The position numbers were made by a program, and so were the translations under genes. The notes beneath the pieces were generated by a model. The model worked only from the letters and a program-made list of their open reading frames with translations. It was not told the origin of the DNA and did not search any database. 64,000 nt of DNA from an uncultured Tateyamaria sp. (GTDB lineage Bacteria > Pseudomonadota > Alphaproteobacteria > Rhodobacterales > Rhodobacteraceae), in the NCBI RefSeq assembly GCF_947503045.1, contig NZ_CANNCF010000005.1, forward strand, positions 227,088 to 291,087. Reading direction: 5' to 3'. This document shows, piece after piece, positions 27,895 through 37,655 of this stretch (the stretch's first letter is position 1; every line of letters begins with the position of its first letter).

Positions 27895-28386
27895 ATGATT
27901 GATGTGATTCCTGATGATGCGCGCTGGGACGCTTTCGGCCTTGCGGCAGTGGCCGAACAGGCGGTTGCGACAACCTTGCGCGGGCTTGATCTTGACCCTG
28001 CCCGGGTTGAGGTCGCGATCCTTGGCTGTGACGATGCGCTTATCGCAACGCTGAACGCAGATTTTCGGGGCAAACCCACCCCCACAAACGTGCTGAGTTG
28101 GCCGGAAGAGGATCTGAGCCCTGACATCGAGGGCGCACCGCCCCATGCCCCGACACCCGACCCGGACGGTACAATCAGCCTTGGCGACATCGCGATCGCC
28201 TATGACACCTGTGCGCTCGAAGCCGCCGGACAGGGCAAGCCGATGCGCGATCATGTGACGCATCTCATTGTGCATGGGACTTTACACTTGCTGGGCTATG
28301 ACCATATCCGTGACCTTGACGCCACGCGTATGGAAGCACTTGAGGTCAAACTACTTGGCATCATGGGGGTCCCTGACCCATATTGA
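27895..28386 (+). CDS. ybeY: Endoribonuclease YbeY (rRNA maturation factor)
   Basis: This 163-aa metal-dependent RNase matures 16S rRNA and takes part in ribosome quality control. The zinc site is visible in HLIVHGTLHLLGYDHIRD (about 122-139), the H-x3-H-x5-H pattern of the family, and NVLSWP is the usual middle motif. It lies between phoH (separated here by a VPLPA-tagged gene) and corC, the standard order in alphaproteobacteria. Confidence 0.95.
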   Translation: MIDVIPDDARWDAFGLAAVAEQAVATTLRGLDLDPARVEVAILGCDDALIATLNADFRGKPTPTNVLSWPEEDLSPDIEGAPPHAPTPDPDGTISLGDIAIAYDTCALEAAGQGKPMRDHVTHLIVHGTLHLLGYDHIRDLDATRMEALEVKLLGIMGVPDPY

Positions 28387-28439
28387 GGTGATCAAAAGGG
28401 GGCCCGCCTTTGGGCTCTCAGTGAACTGGACAGGAGCCA

Positions 28440-29327
28440 ATGGGCGAAAACGACGGATCGTCTGGCGCAGCGCCCCGCGCGCAGTCAGACAATGACACGG
28501 ACATACCTGTCCAGAATGGTGGCTTTTTCGCACGCGTTATTGGTGCGCTTTCCCCATCCGAGGTGACGGTCGAGGAAGAGACCCAGTCCAGCCCACGCCC
28601 GCAAGCCCACGGCATGATCAACCTGCGTCGCATGCGGGTCGAGGATGTAGCGGTTCCGACGGCCGACATCACCGCCGTGCCCGACACCATTTCGCTTGAG
28701 GAACTGGTCGACAAGTTCAAGGAAAGCGGGCTGACCCGCCTGCCGGTATTCGAGGGCACGCTGGATTCACCCATCGGTTTTGCCCACCTCAAGGACATCG
28801 CGCTCAACTACGGCTTTAATGGTGGCGGCAAGGATTTCGATCTGCGCGCAGGATTGCGCCCGCTGGTCTTTGTGCCACCCTCGATGACCATCGGCGTGCT
28901 CTTGACCAAGATGCAGACCGAACGGCGTCACATGGCGCTGGTGATCGACGAATACGGCGGGGTGGACGGGCTGGTCACCATCGAGGACCTGATCGAACAG
29001 GTTGTCGGCGAGATCGAGGATGAACACGATGTCGAAGACGATGTGATGTTCACCCGCGAAAAGACCGGCTGCTACCTGGCGCTGGCCAAGACCCCGCTGG
29101 ACGAATTCGAGGCCGAAATCGGCATATCGCTGACCACCCATGATGACGTGGACGAGGAAGAGATCGAAACCCTCGGGGGTCTTGTCTTTATGCTGGCGGG
29201 CCGTGTGCCGGGGCGCGGCGAAGTTGTGCTGCACCCGGATGGGCCGGAATTCGAAGTGATCGACGCCGACCCGCGCCGGATCAAGCGGCTGCGCGTGCGA
29301 CTTCAGGGGCGGGACGCCGGGGAATGA
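28440..29327 (+). CDS. corC: CBS-domain protein of the CorC/hemolysin-C family
   Basis: This 295-aa cytoplasmic protein has a paired CBS (Bateman) domain (about 60-200) and a C-terminal CorC/HlyC transporter-associated domain (about 205-290, LGGLVFMLAGRVPGRGEVV). It has no DUF21 membrane part, as in CorC proteins linked with Mg/Co efflux. It overlaps lnt by 4 bp (ATGA) and follows ybeY, so it belongs to the ybeY-corC-lnt operon. Confidence 0.9.
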   Translation: MGENDGSSGAAPRAQSDNDTDIPVQNGGFFARVIGALSPSEVTVEEETQSSPRPQAHGMINLRRMRVEDVAVPTADITAVPDTISLEELVDKFKESGLTRLPVFEGTLDSPIGFAHLKDIALNYGFNGGGKDFDLRAGLRPLVFVPPSMTIGVLLTKMQTERRHMALVIDEYGGVDGLVTIEDLIEQVVGEIEDEHDVEDDVMFTREKTGCYLALAKTPLDEFEAEIGISLTTHDDVDEEEIETLGGLVFMLAGRVPGRGEVVLHPDGPEFEVIDADPRRIKRLRVRLQGRDAGE

Positions 29328-30820
29328 TCCCTGTGGTGGCCCGCATTACGGCCCTGCCGCGCTGGGCTGGCCTTGTGCTGGCGATTGCTTTGGGGGCTTG
29401 CGGGGCGCTTGCCCATGCGCCGTTTTCATTTGCTGCCGTGATCTTTGTCCCGCTTTTGGCGGGTTTCGTGTTGCTTGGCGCCTCTGCCAGTGTGCGCACG
29501 GCCTTGCTGAACGGATGGGCGCTTGGCCTTGGCTATTTCGCGCTGACGCTGAGTTGGATCACTGAGCCGTTTCAGGTTGATGCCGCAACCACGGGCTGGA
29601 TGGCTCCCTTTGCGCTGATTTTGCTGGCCCTGCTTTTGGGCAGTTTCTGGGCGGGCGCACTGGCTCTCGCACGTTGGTTGGGCGGCCGTCCTTGGATGCT
29701 GGCGCTGACATGGGCGGGTGCCGAGATGCTGCGCGCCTATGTCTTCACCGGCTTTCCCTGGGCCACGCCTGTACAGGCTCTGATTGACGTGTGGGCGCGG
29801 CAGGGGCTGGCGTGGCTGGGCCCACATGGGCTGACGCTGGTACTGATGGGTTTTGTCGCCGCGCTGATGTCGGTGCCCACGGGCAGGGCACTATGGAGTG
29901 CACCGATCATCGCTGTCGCCGCCCTTTCCCTGCTCCCCGTGTCGGATCGCCCGATGCCCGAAACCGGGCACATTATACGACTGATCCAGCCCAATGCCCC
30001 GCAAGATGAGAAATGGGACCCGGAAAAGATCCCGCTCTTTGTGGATCGCCAGATCGGATATACCGCCGCACCGGGCGCGCCCGATCTGATCATCTGGCCG
30101 GAAACCGCGCTGCCTTATCTGGCCGAAAACGCGCAAGTGGTCTTTGACGTGATTGGCGAAGCGGCGGGCGGGGTGCCTGTTGTGCTCGGCATTCAGCGCC
30201 GCTCGGAGGCGGACTATTTCAACAGCCTCGTCGTGCTCGATGACACCGGGCAGATCGTGCAAAGCTATGACAAGCACCACCTTGTGCCCTTTGGCGAATA
30301 CATGCCCGCAGAGTGGCTGTTTCGCCGGATCGAAATCGGCGGATTGGCAGCGCGGGCCGAGGGCGGCTATGCCGCAGGGCCGGGGCCGCAATTGCTCGAT
30401 TTCGGCGCATTGGGCACGGCGCTGCCGCTGATCTGTTACGAGGCGGTCTTTGCCCACGATGTGAGCGGTGCGCCGGAACGGCCAAGCTTTTTGATGCAAC
30501 TCACCAATGATGCGTGGTTCGGGGCGCGTTCGGGGCCGCAGCAGCACCTCGCGCAAGCGCGGATGCGGGCCATCGAACAGGGGCTGCCCATGGTGCGCGC
30601 AGCCAATACAGGCATTTCGGCGGTGATCGACCCGCGCGGACGCATCACCGCCGCCCTTGGGCTGAACACCGCAGGCTATCTGGATGCCGCATTGCCCAGC
30701 CCGGATGCGGCGACCCTTTATGCCCGCACGGGTGATCTGCCTTGGGCCATTGTCCTGCTTGGCGGCGTTTTGGTGGCCCTGTTGCGAAGGGCGCGCACCG
30801 CGCGACCGCTCAGGCATTGA
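29324..30820 (+). CDS. lnt: Apolipoprotein N-acyltransferase Lnt
   Basis: This 498-aa inner-membrane enzyme adds the third acyl chain to lipoproteins. Six to seven N-terminal membrane helices (about 10-205) precede a nitrilase-like domain with the catalytic Glu in WPETALPY, the Lys in YDKHHLVPFGEY and the Cys in LICYEAVF. A final membrane helix lies at about 475-492. Start overlaps the corC stop. Confidence 0.95.
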   Translation: MIPVVARITALPRWAGLVLAIALGACGALAHAPFSFAAVIFVPLLAGFVLLGASASVRTALLNGWALGLGYFALTLSWITEPFQVDAATTGWMAPFALILLALLLGSFWAGALALARWLGGRPWMLALTWAGAEMLRAYVFTGFPWATPVQALIDVWARQGLAWLGPHGLTLVLMGFVAALMSVPTGRALWSAPIIAVAALSLLPVSDRPMPETGHIIRLIQPNAPQDEKWDPEKIPLFVDRQIGYTAAPGAPDLIIWPETALPYLAENAQVVFDVIGEAAGGVPVVLGIQRRSEADYFNSLVVLDDTGQIVQSYDKHHLVPFGEYMPAEWLFRRIEIGGLAARAEGGYAAGPGPQLLDFGALGTALPLICYEAVFAHDVSGAPERPSFLMQLTNDAWFGARSGPQQHLAQARMRAIEQGLPMVRAANTGISAVIDPRGRITAALGLNTAGYLDAALPSPDAATLYARTGDLPWAIVLLGGVLVALLRRARTARPLRH

Positions 30821-30854
30821 CGCGAACAGGCCGGGCGCGTAAGTGCGTCCGAAA

Positions 30855-30903
30855 TCGTCACAACGGCTTCCTGGCGTGGCGCATGCATTCATAAATGGAG
30901 CAC
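30855..30903 (+). ncRNA. SAM/SAH riboswitch in the metK leader
   Basis: The leader contains CACAACGGCTTCCTGGCGTG (30859-30878), followed by a short linker and TGGAGCA at 30896-30902. This matches the SAM/SAH riboswitch, a small H-type pseudoknot found in front of Rhodobacterales metK genes. The GGAG that pairs in the pseudoknot is also the Shine-Dalgarno sequence, 5 nt before the metK ATG. Ligand binding should therefore block translation when SAM is plentiful. Confidence 0.92.
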
Positions 30904-30905
30904 TT

Positions 30906-32087
30906 ATGTCCCGGCAAAACTATACCTTCACTTCGGAATCCGTTTCCGAGGGCCACCCCGATAAAGTCTGCGACCGCATTTCCGACGCCGTGCTGGACGC
31001 CTTTCTGGCCGAAGAACCCGAAGCCCGCGTGGCCTGCGAAACCTTTGCCACGACGGATCGTGTCGTCATCGGCGGTGAAGTGGGACTGAGCGATCAGGAC
31101 AAGCTGAAAGACTATATGGGCAAGATCGACGAGATCGCGCGCGCCTGTATAAAGGACATCGGGTACGAGCAGGACAAGTTTCACTGGAAAACCTGCGAAA
31201 TCACCAACCTGCTGCACGAGCAGTCCGCCCATATCGCCCAAGGTGTGGATGCAGCCGACAACAAGGACGAGGGTGCTGGTGATCAGGGCATCATGTTCGG
31301 CTTTGCCACCCGCGAAACGCCCGAACTCATGCCCGCCCCGATCCACTACGCCCACGCGATCCTGCGTCGCCTCGCCGAGGTCCGCAAGAACGGGACAGAG
31401 CCTGCCCTTGGCCCCGACGCCAAATCGCAGCTGTCGGTGATCTACCGCGATGGCAAACCTGTCGGCGTGTCGTCGCTGGTGCTGTCGACACAGCACCTTG
31501 ATGAAAGCCTGAGCAGCGATGACATCCGCGCCATGGTTGCGCCCTACATCGAAGAGGTCCTGCCCGATGGCTGGTTGAGCGACGAGACCGAGTGGCACGT
31601 GAACCCCACCGGCAAGTTCGTAATCGGCGGCCCTGACGGGGACGCGGGCCTGACAGGTCGCAAGATCATCGTGGACACCTACGGTGGCGCTGCACCGCAT
31701 GGCGGCGGTGCGTTTTCGGGCAAGGATCCCACCAAGGTTGACCGCTCGGCTGCCTATGCAGCGCGCTATCTGGCCAAGAACGTGGTGGCCGCGGGATTGG
31801 CCGATAAATGCACGATCCAGCTCAGCTATGCCATCGGCGTGTCCAAGCCGCTGTCGATCTATTGCGACACATTCGGCACCGGTCAGGCGGAAAACGCTGC
31901 GATCGAAGCTGCCGTGGCCCAGGCGATGGACCTGACGCCGCGTGGCATCCGCCAGCACCTGTCACTGAACCGCCCGATCTATGAGCGCACTGCGGCTTAC
32001 GGGCATTTTGGCCGCGCGCCGGACGCGGATGGCGGGTTCAGCTGGGAGCGGACGGACCTTGCGGACGCGCTGCGCGCCGCTCTCTGA
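30906..32087 (+). CDS. metK: S-adenosylmethionine synthetase MetK
   Basis: This 393-aa enzyme makes SAM from methionine and ATP. Visible motifs are [18 protein letters not shown] (about 12-29), [12 protein letters not shown] (about 121-132) and the [20 protein letters not shown]-loop region (about 262-280). The start at 30906 is fixed by the riboswitch-embedded GGAG; the open frame to 30843 is leader. It follows lnt by 85 bp. Confidence 0.97.
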   Translation: MSRQNYTFTSESVSEGHPDKVCDRISDAVLDAFLAEEPEARVACETFATTDRVVIGGEVGLSDQDKLKDYMGKIDEIARACIKDIGYEQDKFHWKTCEITNLLHEQSAHIAQGVDAADNKDEGAGDQGIMFGFATRETPELMPAPIHYAHAILRRLAEVRKNGTEPALGPDAKSQLSVIYRDGKPVGVSSLVLSTQHLDESLSSDDIRAMVAPYIEEVLPDGWLSDETEWHVNPTGKFVIGGPDGDAGLTGRKIIVDTYGGAAPHGGGAFSGKDPTKVDRSAAYAARYLAKNVVAAGLADKCTIQLSYAIGVSKPLSIYCDTFGTGQAENAAIEAAVAQAMDLTPRGIRQHLSLNRPIYERTAAYGHFGRAPDADGGFSWERTDLADALRAAL

Positions 32088-32189
32088 TCGGGGTGGCCGG
32101 GCGCGCTGCGGGCGCGATCACCAAACGGTGCTTGGTATTTGAGGGTCGTCTGGCCTAGCCTTTCTGTGTCTTACGAAAGGTTTTGCCAC

Positions 32190-32798
32190 ATGCCCCTGCG
32201 CCCGTTCCGCCATCTCATTGCCCTTGCCGCGTTCATGGCTTGCACAAATCTTGCCATCGCGCAGGAGAGCGAAACCCCGGACGCGCAGGAAGCACCCGGC
32301 GCACTGGAGGCTCCGGATGCGCCAGAGGCACCCCTCGCGTCCGAACCGCCCATGACAATGGTGCGCATGGCCCAGATCATCCGGGCCATCGACCCCGAAG
32401 CACAAGCGGCAGGCAACGCCATTCAGTTCATCATCGATGACATCCCCGTCGTGGTAATTGCCGATCCCGGGGCCAACAGGATGCGCGCCATGGTGCCGAT
32501 CCGCTCGGCGGCAGGGCTCAGCTCGGACGAGTTGATGCGGCTGATGCAGGCCAATTTCGACACGGCCCTCGATGCGCGCTACGCCGTGGCGCAGGGGCGC
32601 CTTTGGGGGGTGTTCATCCACCCGCTCAGCTCGCTTGAAAAAGACCAGCTGTTGTCCGCGTTCATCCAGACCATCAACGTGGCGCGCACCTATGGGCAGA
32701 CCTATTCCGGTGGCGCGCTGAGTTTTGGGGGCGGAGACAGCAACGGCATCTATCAGGAATTGCTGAAAGAATTGCAGGAGTTGGGTGAAGAAATCTGA
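32190..32798 (+). CDS. Secreted hypothetical protein with an Ala/Pro/Glu linker
   Basis: This 202-aa protein has a Sec signal (about 1-26, cleavage near AIAQ), then a low-complexity EAPGALEAPDAPEAP stretch (about 30-52) and an alpha/beta domain (about 55-180, IDDIPVVVIADPGANRMRAMVPI) that resembles YbjN/type III chaperone-like folds in pattern only. A Gly-rich segment precedes the C-terminal helix. AAAGG lies upstream of ATG 32190. Function unknown. Confidence 0.72.
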   Translation: MPLRPFRHLIALAAFMACTNLAIAQESETPDAQEAPGALEAPDAPEAPLASEPPMTMVRMAQIIRAIDPEAQAAGNAIQFIIDDIPVVVIADPGANRMRAMVPIRSAAGLSSDELMRLMQANFDTALDARYAVAQGRLWGVFIHPLSSLEKDQLLSAFIQTINVARTYGQTYSGGALSFGGGDSNGIYQELLKELQELGEEI

Positions 32799-33170
32799 GG
32801 GTCTAGACCTGTACGGTCTGTTGTCCGCCTTTCGTTTCATCGCTCGCGTCGGGTGTTTCCTGTGTCTTGGCACCCGGGCATGGGTCGAAGGCATAGAATT
32901 GCCACGATCCGCAACGAATCGCCGAACGCTTCCGATCTGGGATTTCCGTGCTGAAACAGACGCTTCTACCTCTGATAGAGATTGTGGCAGAACTGTGTTT
33001 ACGATTTGGCCCCAATGTGTCGGCTTTACAGCGACAATGTGCCCTCGCGTCGACAAAGGCCAATTTCTCTTGATTTCTTGAAGATTTTGGCGCTTCACGT
33101 AGGGTAAAGCTGGCATGAACAGCGAATGTTTGTTAAAGATTTGGCACTGTTTTAGTGAGTAGGTAACGAA
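32799..33170. other. Intergenic region, no supported gene
   Basis: This 372-bp gap separates a secreted hypothetical protein from a VPLPA-tagged gene. An open frame at 32785-33081 overlaps the previous gene's end and lacks coding character. The last 60 bp are A+T-rich and likely hold the promoter of the downstream gene. Confidence 0.4.
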
Positions 33171-33752
33171 ATGAAACTGTATCTTACGACATTGTCCGCC
33201 GCGATGGTTCTCGCCGGTGCGGTAAATGCTGCGACAGTAACGTCTTACGATGAGGCGATTGACGGTGATGGCGGCAACGGGCCGCTGGCGGCAACGTCGC
33301 TGGGCAAGCTTTCCAACTTCGGTGACGTGATCAACGTTGTCGGTGGAACGGATGCCGACAATGGCGACGTGCGTGACATGTACAAGTTTTCGTCCTCCGT
33401 GGATTTTGATATCTCGCTGTCTGCCTTTTCTGTCACCGCAGCACGTTCCGCATGGCGTCTTTATGTGGATGATGGCTCGTTCAACGGGCGTGACGACTCC
33501 TTGGCAAGCAACTTTACGGGGACCGGGTTCACTGGGCCGCTGTTCGGTACTCAATCGGCTGGATCGTACTTTTTCCGCATCGCCGAACCTGATGCTGGTG
33601 TGGTCGCGAACTACGCGTTCAACATCACCGCCGTGAGCGCAGGGCCTCAATTGCAACAAGACCCGTCTCCTGTACCACTGCCCGCCGGTTTGCCGCTGTT
33701 GATCGGTGGTCTTGGCGCACTGGCCTTCATGCGTCGCCGCGCAAAGGCGTAA
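33171..33752 (+). CDS. VPLPA-CTERM sorting-domain protein (secreted, PPC-like body)
   Basis: This 193-aa protein has a Sec signal (about 1-20, VLAGAVNA), a beta-rich body (about 21-160) with DMYKFSSSVDFDISLSAFS and GSYFFRIAEP, reminiscent of bacterial pre-peptidase C-terminal domains, and a VPLPAGLPLLIGGLGAL helix with a terminal RRRAKA. It ends 168 bp before rpsA with a terminator in between, so it is its own unit. Confidence 0.84.
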   Translation: MKLYLTTLSAAMVLAGAVNAATVTSYDEAIDGDGGNGPLAATSLGKLSNFGDVINVVGGTDADNGDVRDMYKFSSSVDFDISLSAFSVTAARSAWRLYVDDGSFNGRDDSLASNFTGTGFTGPLFGTQSAGSYFFRIAEPDAGVVANYAFNITAVSAGPQLQQDPSPVPLPAGLPLLIGGLGALAFMRRRAKA

Positions 33753-33808
33753 GCCGCGCAGGGTGTGAGGTTCGCCCACACGCGACGTGATACAATAAAT
33801 GCGAAAAT

Positions 33809-33832
33809 AGGGCTGGGTTACCGGCCCTTTTT
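33809..33832 (+). terminator. Rho-independent terminator after the VPLPA-CTERM gene
   Basis: The stem AGGGCTGG / CCGGCCCT with a GTTA loop is followed by five T residues. It separates the VPLPA-tagged gene from rpsA. Confidence 0.82.
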
Positions 33833-33919
33833 GTATTAAGGGCACCGTCTAACGAAACCCAAAGACCGGCGGAGACAACCGCACGGCCAGAAACAACACC
33901 TAAAGGAAACCGACGCCAC

Positions 33920-35596
33920 ATGGCTGATAAAATGATGGAGGAATTCGAAGCCCTCCTTGAAGAAAGCTTCGAAATGGACACACCCGAAGAAGGGTCTGTC
34001 GTCAAAGGCAAAGTTCTCGCAATCGAAGCGGGTCAGGCCATCATCGACGTAGGCTACAAGATGGAAGGCCGCGTCGAACTCAAAGAATTCGCAAATCCCG
34101 GTGAAGCCCCCGACATCTCCGTTGGAGATGAAGTGGAAGTCTTCCTGCGCTCGGCTGAAAACGCCAAGGGCGAAGCGGTCATTTCTCGTGAGATGGCGCG
34201 CCGTGAAGAAGCCTGGGATCGTCTGGAAACCGCTTACGCTGGCGAAGCGCGCGTCGAAGGCGCGATCTTTGGCCGTGTCAAAGGTGGCTTTACGGTCGAC
34301 CTCGGCGGTGCCGTGGCGTTCCTGCCCGGCTCTCAGGTTGACGTGCGCCCCGTGCGCGACGCTGGCCCGCTAATGGGTCTGAAGCAGCCGTTCCAGATTC
34401 TGAAAATGGACCGTCGCCGGGGCAACATCGTTGTGTCGCGTCGTGCGATCCTCGAAGAATCCCGCGCCGAACAGCGCGCCGAAGTCATTGGCAACCTCAC
34501 CGAAGGTCAGACTGTCGATGGTGTGGTCAAGAACATCACCGAATACGGTGCGTTCGTGGACCTTGGCGGCGTAGACGGCCTGCTGCACGTTACAGACATG
34601 GCATGGCGTCGTGTGAACCACCCGTCGGAAATCCTGACGATTGGCGAAACGATCAAGGTGCAGGTCATCAAGATCAACAAGGAAACACACCGCATTTCGC
34701 TGGGTATGAAACAGCTGCAGGAAGATCCATGGGATCTGGTAGCGGCGAAGTACCCGCTGGAATCCTCGCATACCGGTCGTGTCACCAACATCACCGATTA
34801 CGGTGCCTTCGTTGAGCTGGAGCCCGGCGTTGAAGGTCTGGTGCACGTCTCCGAGATGTCTTGGACCAAGAAGAACGTCCACCCCGGCAAGATCGTGTCC
34901 ACCTCGCAAGAGGTCGAAGTCATGGTTCTGGAAATCGACGGCGCCAAGCGTCGCGTGTCTCTGGGCCTGAAACAGACCATGCGCAATCCATGGGAAGTGT
35001 TTGCAGAAACACACCCCGAGGGCACCGAGGTCGAAGGCGAAGTCAAGAACATCACCGAATTCGGTCTGTTTGTTGGCCTCGAAGGCGACATCGACGGCAT
35101 GGTTCACCTCTCCGACCTCAGCTGGGATCAGCGCGGTGAAGAAGCGATCCAGGATTACCGCAAGGGCGACATGGTCCACGCGGTTGTGTCCGAAGTCGAC
35201 GTCGAGAAAGAGCGCATCTCGCTCTCGATCAAGGGCGTTGGTGGCGACAAGTTCGCCGAAGCGGTGGGCGGCGTGAAGCGCGGCTCGATCGTGACGGTCG
35301 AAGTGACAGCGATCGAAGATGGTGGTGTCGAAGTGGAATATGAGGGCATGAAATCCTTCATCCGCCGCTCTGACCTCAGCCGTGACCGTGCCGAACAGCG
35401 CCCCGAGCGTTTCTCGGTTGGTGACAAGGTTGATGTGCGCATCACCAACATCGACAGCAAGACCCGTCGTCTGGGTGTGTCCATCAAGGCGCGCGAGATC
35501 GCAGAAGAGAAAGAGGCCGTCGAACAGTATGGCTCCTCAGACTCTGGCGCGTCCCTGGGCGATATCCTTGGCGCGGCGCTGAAAACCGACGACTGA
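33920..35596 (+). CDS. rpsA: 30S ribosomal protein S1
   Basis: This 558-aa protein consists of six S1 RNA-binding domains, seen as repeated ITEYGAFVDLGGVDGLLHVTDM-like motifs (for example about 205, 292 and 379). It binds mRNA leaders and the 30S subunit. Length equals E. coli S1 (557). In many proteobacteria rpsA follows aroA-cmk; here those genes are 15 kb away, but ihfB still follows. Confidence 0.97.
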   Translation: MADKMMEEFEALLEESFEMDTPEEGSVVKGKVLAIEAGQAIIDVGYKMEGRVELKEFANPGEAPDISVGDEVEVFLRSAENAKGEAVISREMARREEAWDRLETAYAGEARVEGAIFGRVKGGFTVDLGGAVAFLPGSQVDVRPVRDAGPLMGLKQPFQILKMDRRRGNIVVSRRAILEESRAEQRAEVIGNLTEGQTVDGVVKNITEYGAFVDLGGVDGLLHVTDMAWRRVNHPSEILTIGETIKVQVIKINKETHRISLGMKQLQEDPWDLVAAKYPLESSHTGRVTNITDYGAFVELEPGVEGLVHVSEMSWTKKNVHPGKIVSTSQEVEVMVLEIDGAKRRVSLGLKQTMRNPWEVFAETHPEGTEVEGEVKNITEFGLFVGLEGDIDGMVHLSDLSWDQRGEEAIQDYRKGDMVHAVVSEVDVEKERISLSIKGVGGDKFAEAVGGVKRGSIVTVEVTAIEDGGVEVEYEGMKSFIRRSDLSRDRAEQRPERFSVGDKVDVRITNIDSKTRRLGVSIKAREIAEEKEAVEQYGSSDSGASLGDILGAALKTDD

Positions 35597-35631
35597 GGGT
35601 TGCTCCGCGGGGCGCCATCGAAATGAACGAG

Positions 35632-35659
35632 AAAGGGGGGCCAGCGCGGCCCCCCTTTT
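35632..35659 (+). terminator. Rho-independent terminator of rpsA
   Basis: AAAGGGGGGCC / GGCCCCCCTTTT form an 11-bp perfect stem with an AGCGC loop and a T4 end, 36 bp after the rpsA stop. Confidence 0.92.
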
Positions 35660-35904
35660 GCATGTCCATGATCCAATTTGCGGCACCGAATCAATGAACC
35701 CCGTGCCACTGCCTTCGCGCGGAAGTTGGACGCGCGCAGCGCCGCCCTTGGCCAATTTGGCTGGCACCGGGCCCGAATGATTGCGTTTGGCGGCGTAAAA
35801 ACCCGCTTAGACCAACGCCTTGCTATTCACGGCCCGCATTATTGTTCCTATAGTCTGAGTCGAAATTGGAACAAGACGTTGCATCGTTTTGGGGGGGAAA
35901 TGCC

Positions 35905-36189
35905 ATGATCCGGTCAGAACTGATCCAGAAAATCGCCGACGAAAACCCACACCTCTATCAGCGCGATGTCGAACGCATTGTGAATACCATCTTTGATGAG
36001 GTCACGGACGCGATGGCGCGGGGGGACCGGGTCGAGTTGCGCGGCTTTGGCGCGTTCTCTGTCAAAAAGCGTGACGCCCGTGTCGGGCGCAACCCGCGCA
36101 CCGGGGAAACCGTTGATGTCGAGGAAAAGCACGTGCCGTTTTTCAAGACCGGCAAGCTGCTGCGTGATCGTCTGAACGGGAAAGCCTGA
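35905..36189 (+). CDS. ihfB: Integration host factor beta subunit
   Basis: This 94-aa DNA-bending protein of the HU/IHF family starts [17 protein letters not shown] and carries the conserved arm motif VGRNPRTGE (about 58-66), whose Pro intercalates into DNA. GGGGGGGA lies 7 nt before ATG 35905; the frame is open upstream to 35866. It is followed by a LapA-domain gene through a TGATG overlap. Confidence 0.96.
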   Translation: MIRSELIQKIADENPHLYQRDVERIVNTIFDEVTDAMARGDRVELRGFGAFSVKKRDARVGRNPRTGETVDVEEKHVPFFKTGKLLRDRLNGKA

Positions 36190-36539
36190 TGCGCTACATC
36201 CGCTATGCCTGCATCGCGGTTTTTGCGATCGCGCTGATTGCTGTTGCCTTGGCCAATCGCGGCCCGGTCACGCTGAAGCTGCTGCCTGACGAGATTGCGG
36301 GTTTGTTTGCCGTTGCTCCTACCGTCCAATTGCCGCTGTTTCTGGTGATCTTTGGCGGTATTCTGACCGGCCTTCTGGTTGGGTTCATCTGGGAATGGAT
36401 GCGCGAATATGCGGTGCGTGCCGAAAACGCCCGCAATGCCCGCGAAGTCCGCCGCCTCGAACGAGAGGTCAAACGCCTCAAGTCTGAAAAGCACGAAGGC
36501 CAGGACGAAGTGCTGGCCCTGCTGGACGAGGCAAGCTAG
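36189..36539 (+). CDS. LapA-domain (DUF1049) membrane protein
   Basis: This 116-aa inner-membrane protein has two helices (about 6-24 and 43-66), the layout of LapA/YciS, then a charged C-terminal coiled coil (about 75-110). YciS-like proteins act in LPS and envelope assembly control in enterobacteria; in alphaproteobacteria the gene usually follows ihfB, as here. Its ATG overlaps the ihfB stop by one base. Confidence 0.88.
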   Translation: MRYIRYACIAVFAIALIAVALANRGPVTLKLLPDEIAGLFAVAPTVQLPLFLVIFGGILTGLLVGFIWEWMREYAVRAENARNAREVRRLEREVKRLKSEKHEGQDEVLALLDEAS

Positions 36540-36548
36540 ACCGACACC

Positions 36549-37193
36549 ATGTCGGACGTTTCTGTGAAAATCTGCGGCCTGAGCCGTGCCGAGCACGTGT
36601 CTGCTGCTGTTGAGGCGGGGGCCAAGTATGTCGGCTTTGTCTTTTTTTCCAAATCCCCGCGCAATGTGAGCCTGGAAACAGCCCGTGATCTGGCGCTGGA
36701 CGTCCCGCCGGGCGTGGCCAAGGTCGCGCTGGTGGTCAATCCGGATGACGCCTTTCTTGATGCGCTGACAGCCACTGTACCGCTGGACATGTTGCAATTG
36801 CACGGCGCAGAGACCCCCGAACGTGTGGCTGAGATCAAGGCGCGCTACGGCTTGCCGGTGATGAAAGCCGTGGGCGTGGCCGATGCCAGCGACTTGCCTG
36901 TCTTGGATGACTATGCCCTCGTGGCGGATCAATTGCTGGTGGACACCAAACCCCCCAAGGACGCGGACCTGCCTGGGGGGAATGGCGCGGCCTTTGACTG
37001 GACGCTGATTTCCGGGCGGCGTTGGCCGGTGCCATGGATGCTGGCCGGCGGTCTGACCCATAACAATGTGGCCGAGGCTGTGCGCATCACCGGCGCGCGG
37101 CAGGTCGATCTCAGCTCGGCCGTGGAAACGGCGCCGGGGCAAAAGGACAGTGGCCTGATCCGTCAGTTTCTGGCCGTCACGCAAGAGATATGA
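36549..37193 (+). CDS. trpF: Phosphoribosylanthranilate isomerase TrpF
   Basis: This 214-aa TIM-barrel enzyme performs the third step of tryptophan synthesis. The N-terminal [15 protein letters not shown] (catalytic Cys), [13 protein letters not shown] and [10 protein letters not shown] are signature segments, and the Asp near LLVDTKPP is the second catalytic residue. The C-terminus ends in the phosphate-binding ..[14 protein letters not shown] motif. It overlaps a GNAT gene (ATGA) that separates it from trpB. Confidence 0.95.
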   Translation: MSDVSVKICGLSRAEHVSAAVEAGAKYVGFVFFSKSPRNVSLETARDLALDVPPGVAKVALVVNPDDAFLDALTATVPLDMLQLHGAETPERVAEIKARYGLPVMKAVGVADASDLPVLDDYALVADQLLVDTKPPKDADLPGGNGAAFDWTLISGRRWPVPWMLAGGLTHNNVAEAVRITGARQVDLSSAVETAPGQKDSGLIRQFLAVTQEI

Positions 37194-37639
37194 GCGTTCA
37201 GTTCCGCGCAGCCACCCTCGATGATCTACCCGACGTGCTCGCGCTGATGGCCGATGATGTGCTGGGGGCAACCCGAGAGGTGCCGGAGATCGCGCCATAC
37301 CGCGCCGCTTTTCAGAGCATGGAGCGTGAGGGCAACAACCACCTGATCGTTGGCACAAGCGACGGGCGGATCGTGGCGACCTACCAGATCACCTATATCT
37401 CGGGCCTGTCCCTGCGGGCCGCACGGCGCGCGCAGATCGAAACGGTGCGGGTGGCCAGCGACTTGAGGGGGCAGGGGATCGGTGCGCTGATGATCGCGGA
37501 TGCCGAGGCCCGTGCGCGCGCCGCAGGCTGTACGCTGATGCAACTGACGATGAACAAACGTCGCACCGATACCGCACGGTTCTACCAGCGCCTCGGCTTT
37601 ACCCCTTCGCATATCGGGTATAAACGCGATCTGATCTGA
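37190..37639 (+). CDS. GNAT-family N-acetyltransferase
   Basis: A 149-aa acetyltransferase with the acetyl-CoA-binding motif [24 protein letters not shown] (about 83-106) and the C-terminal [16 protein letters not shown] segment. The substrate is unknown. It is translationally coupled to trpF and 16 bp upstream of trpB, so it is probably co-expressed with tryptophan genes. Confidence 0.88.
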   Translation: MSVQFRAATLDDLPDVLALMADDVLGATREVPEIAPYRAAFQSMEREGNNHLIVGTSDGRIVATYQITYISGLSLRAARRAQIETVRVASDLRGQGIGALMIADAEARARAAGCTLMQLTMNKRRTDTARFYQRLGFTPSHIGYKRDLI

Positions 37640-37655
37640 ACGCGCGAGGGCCAAG

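Noticed and set aside
32118..33845. 575-codon minus-strand frame spanning several genes
   Set aside because: Covers two clear plus-strand exported proteins and their gap; the translation has no recognisable features.
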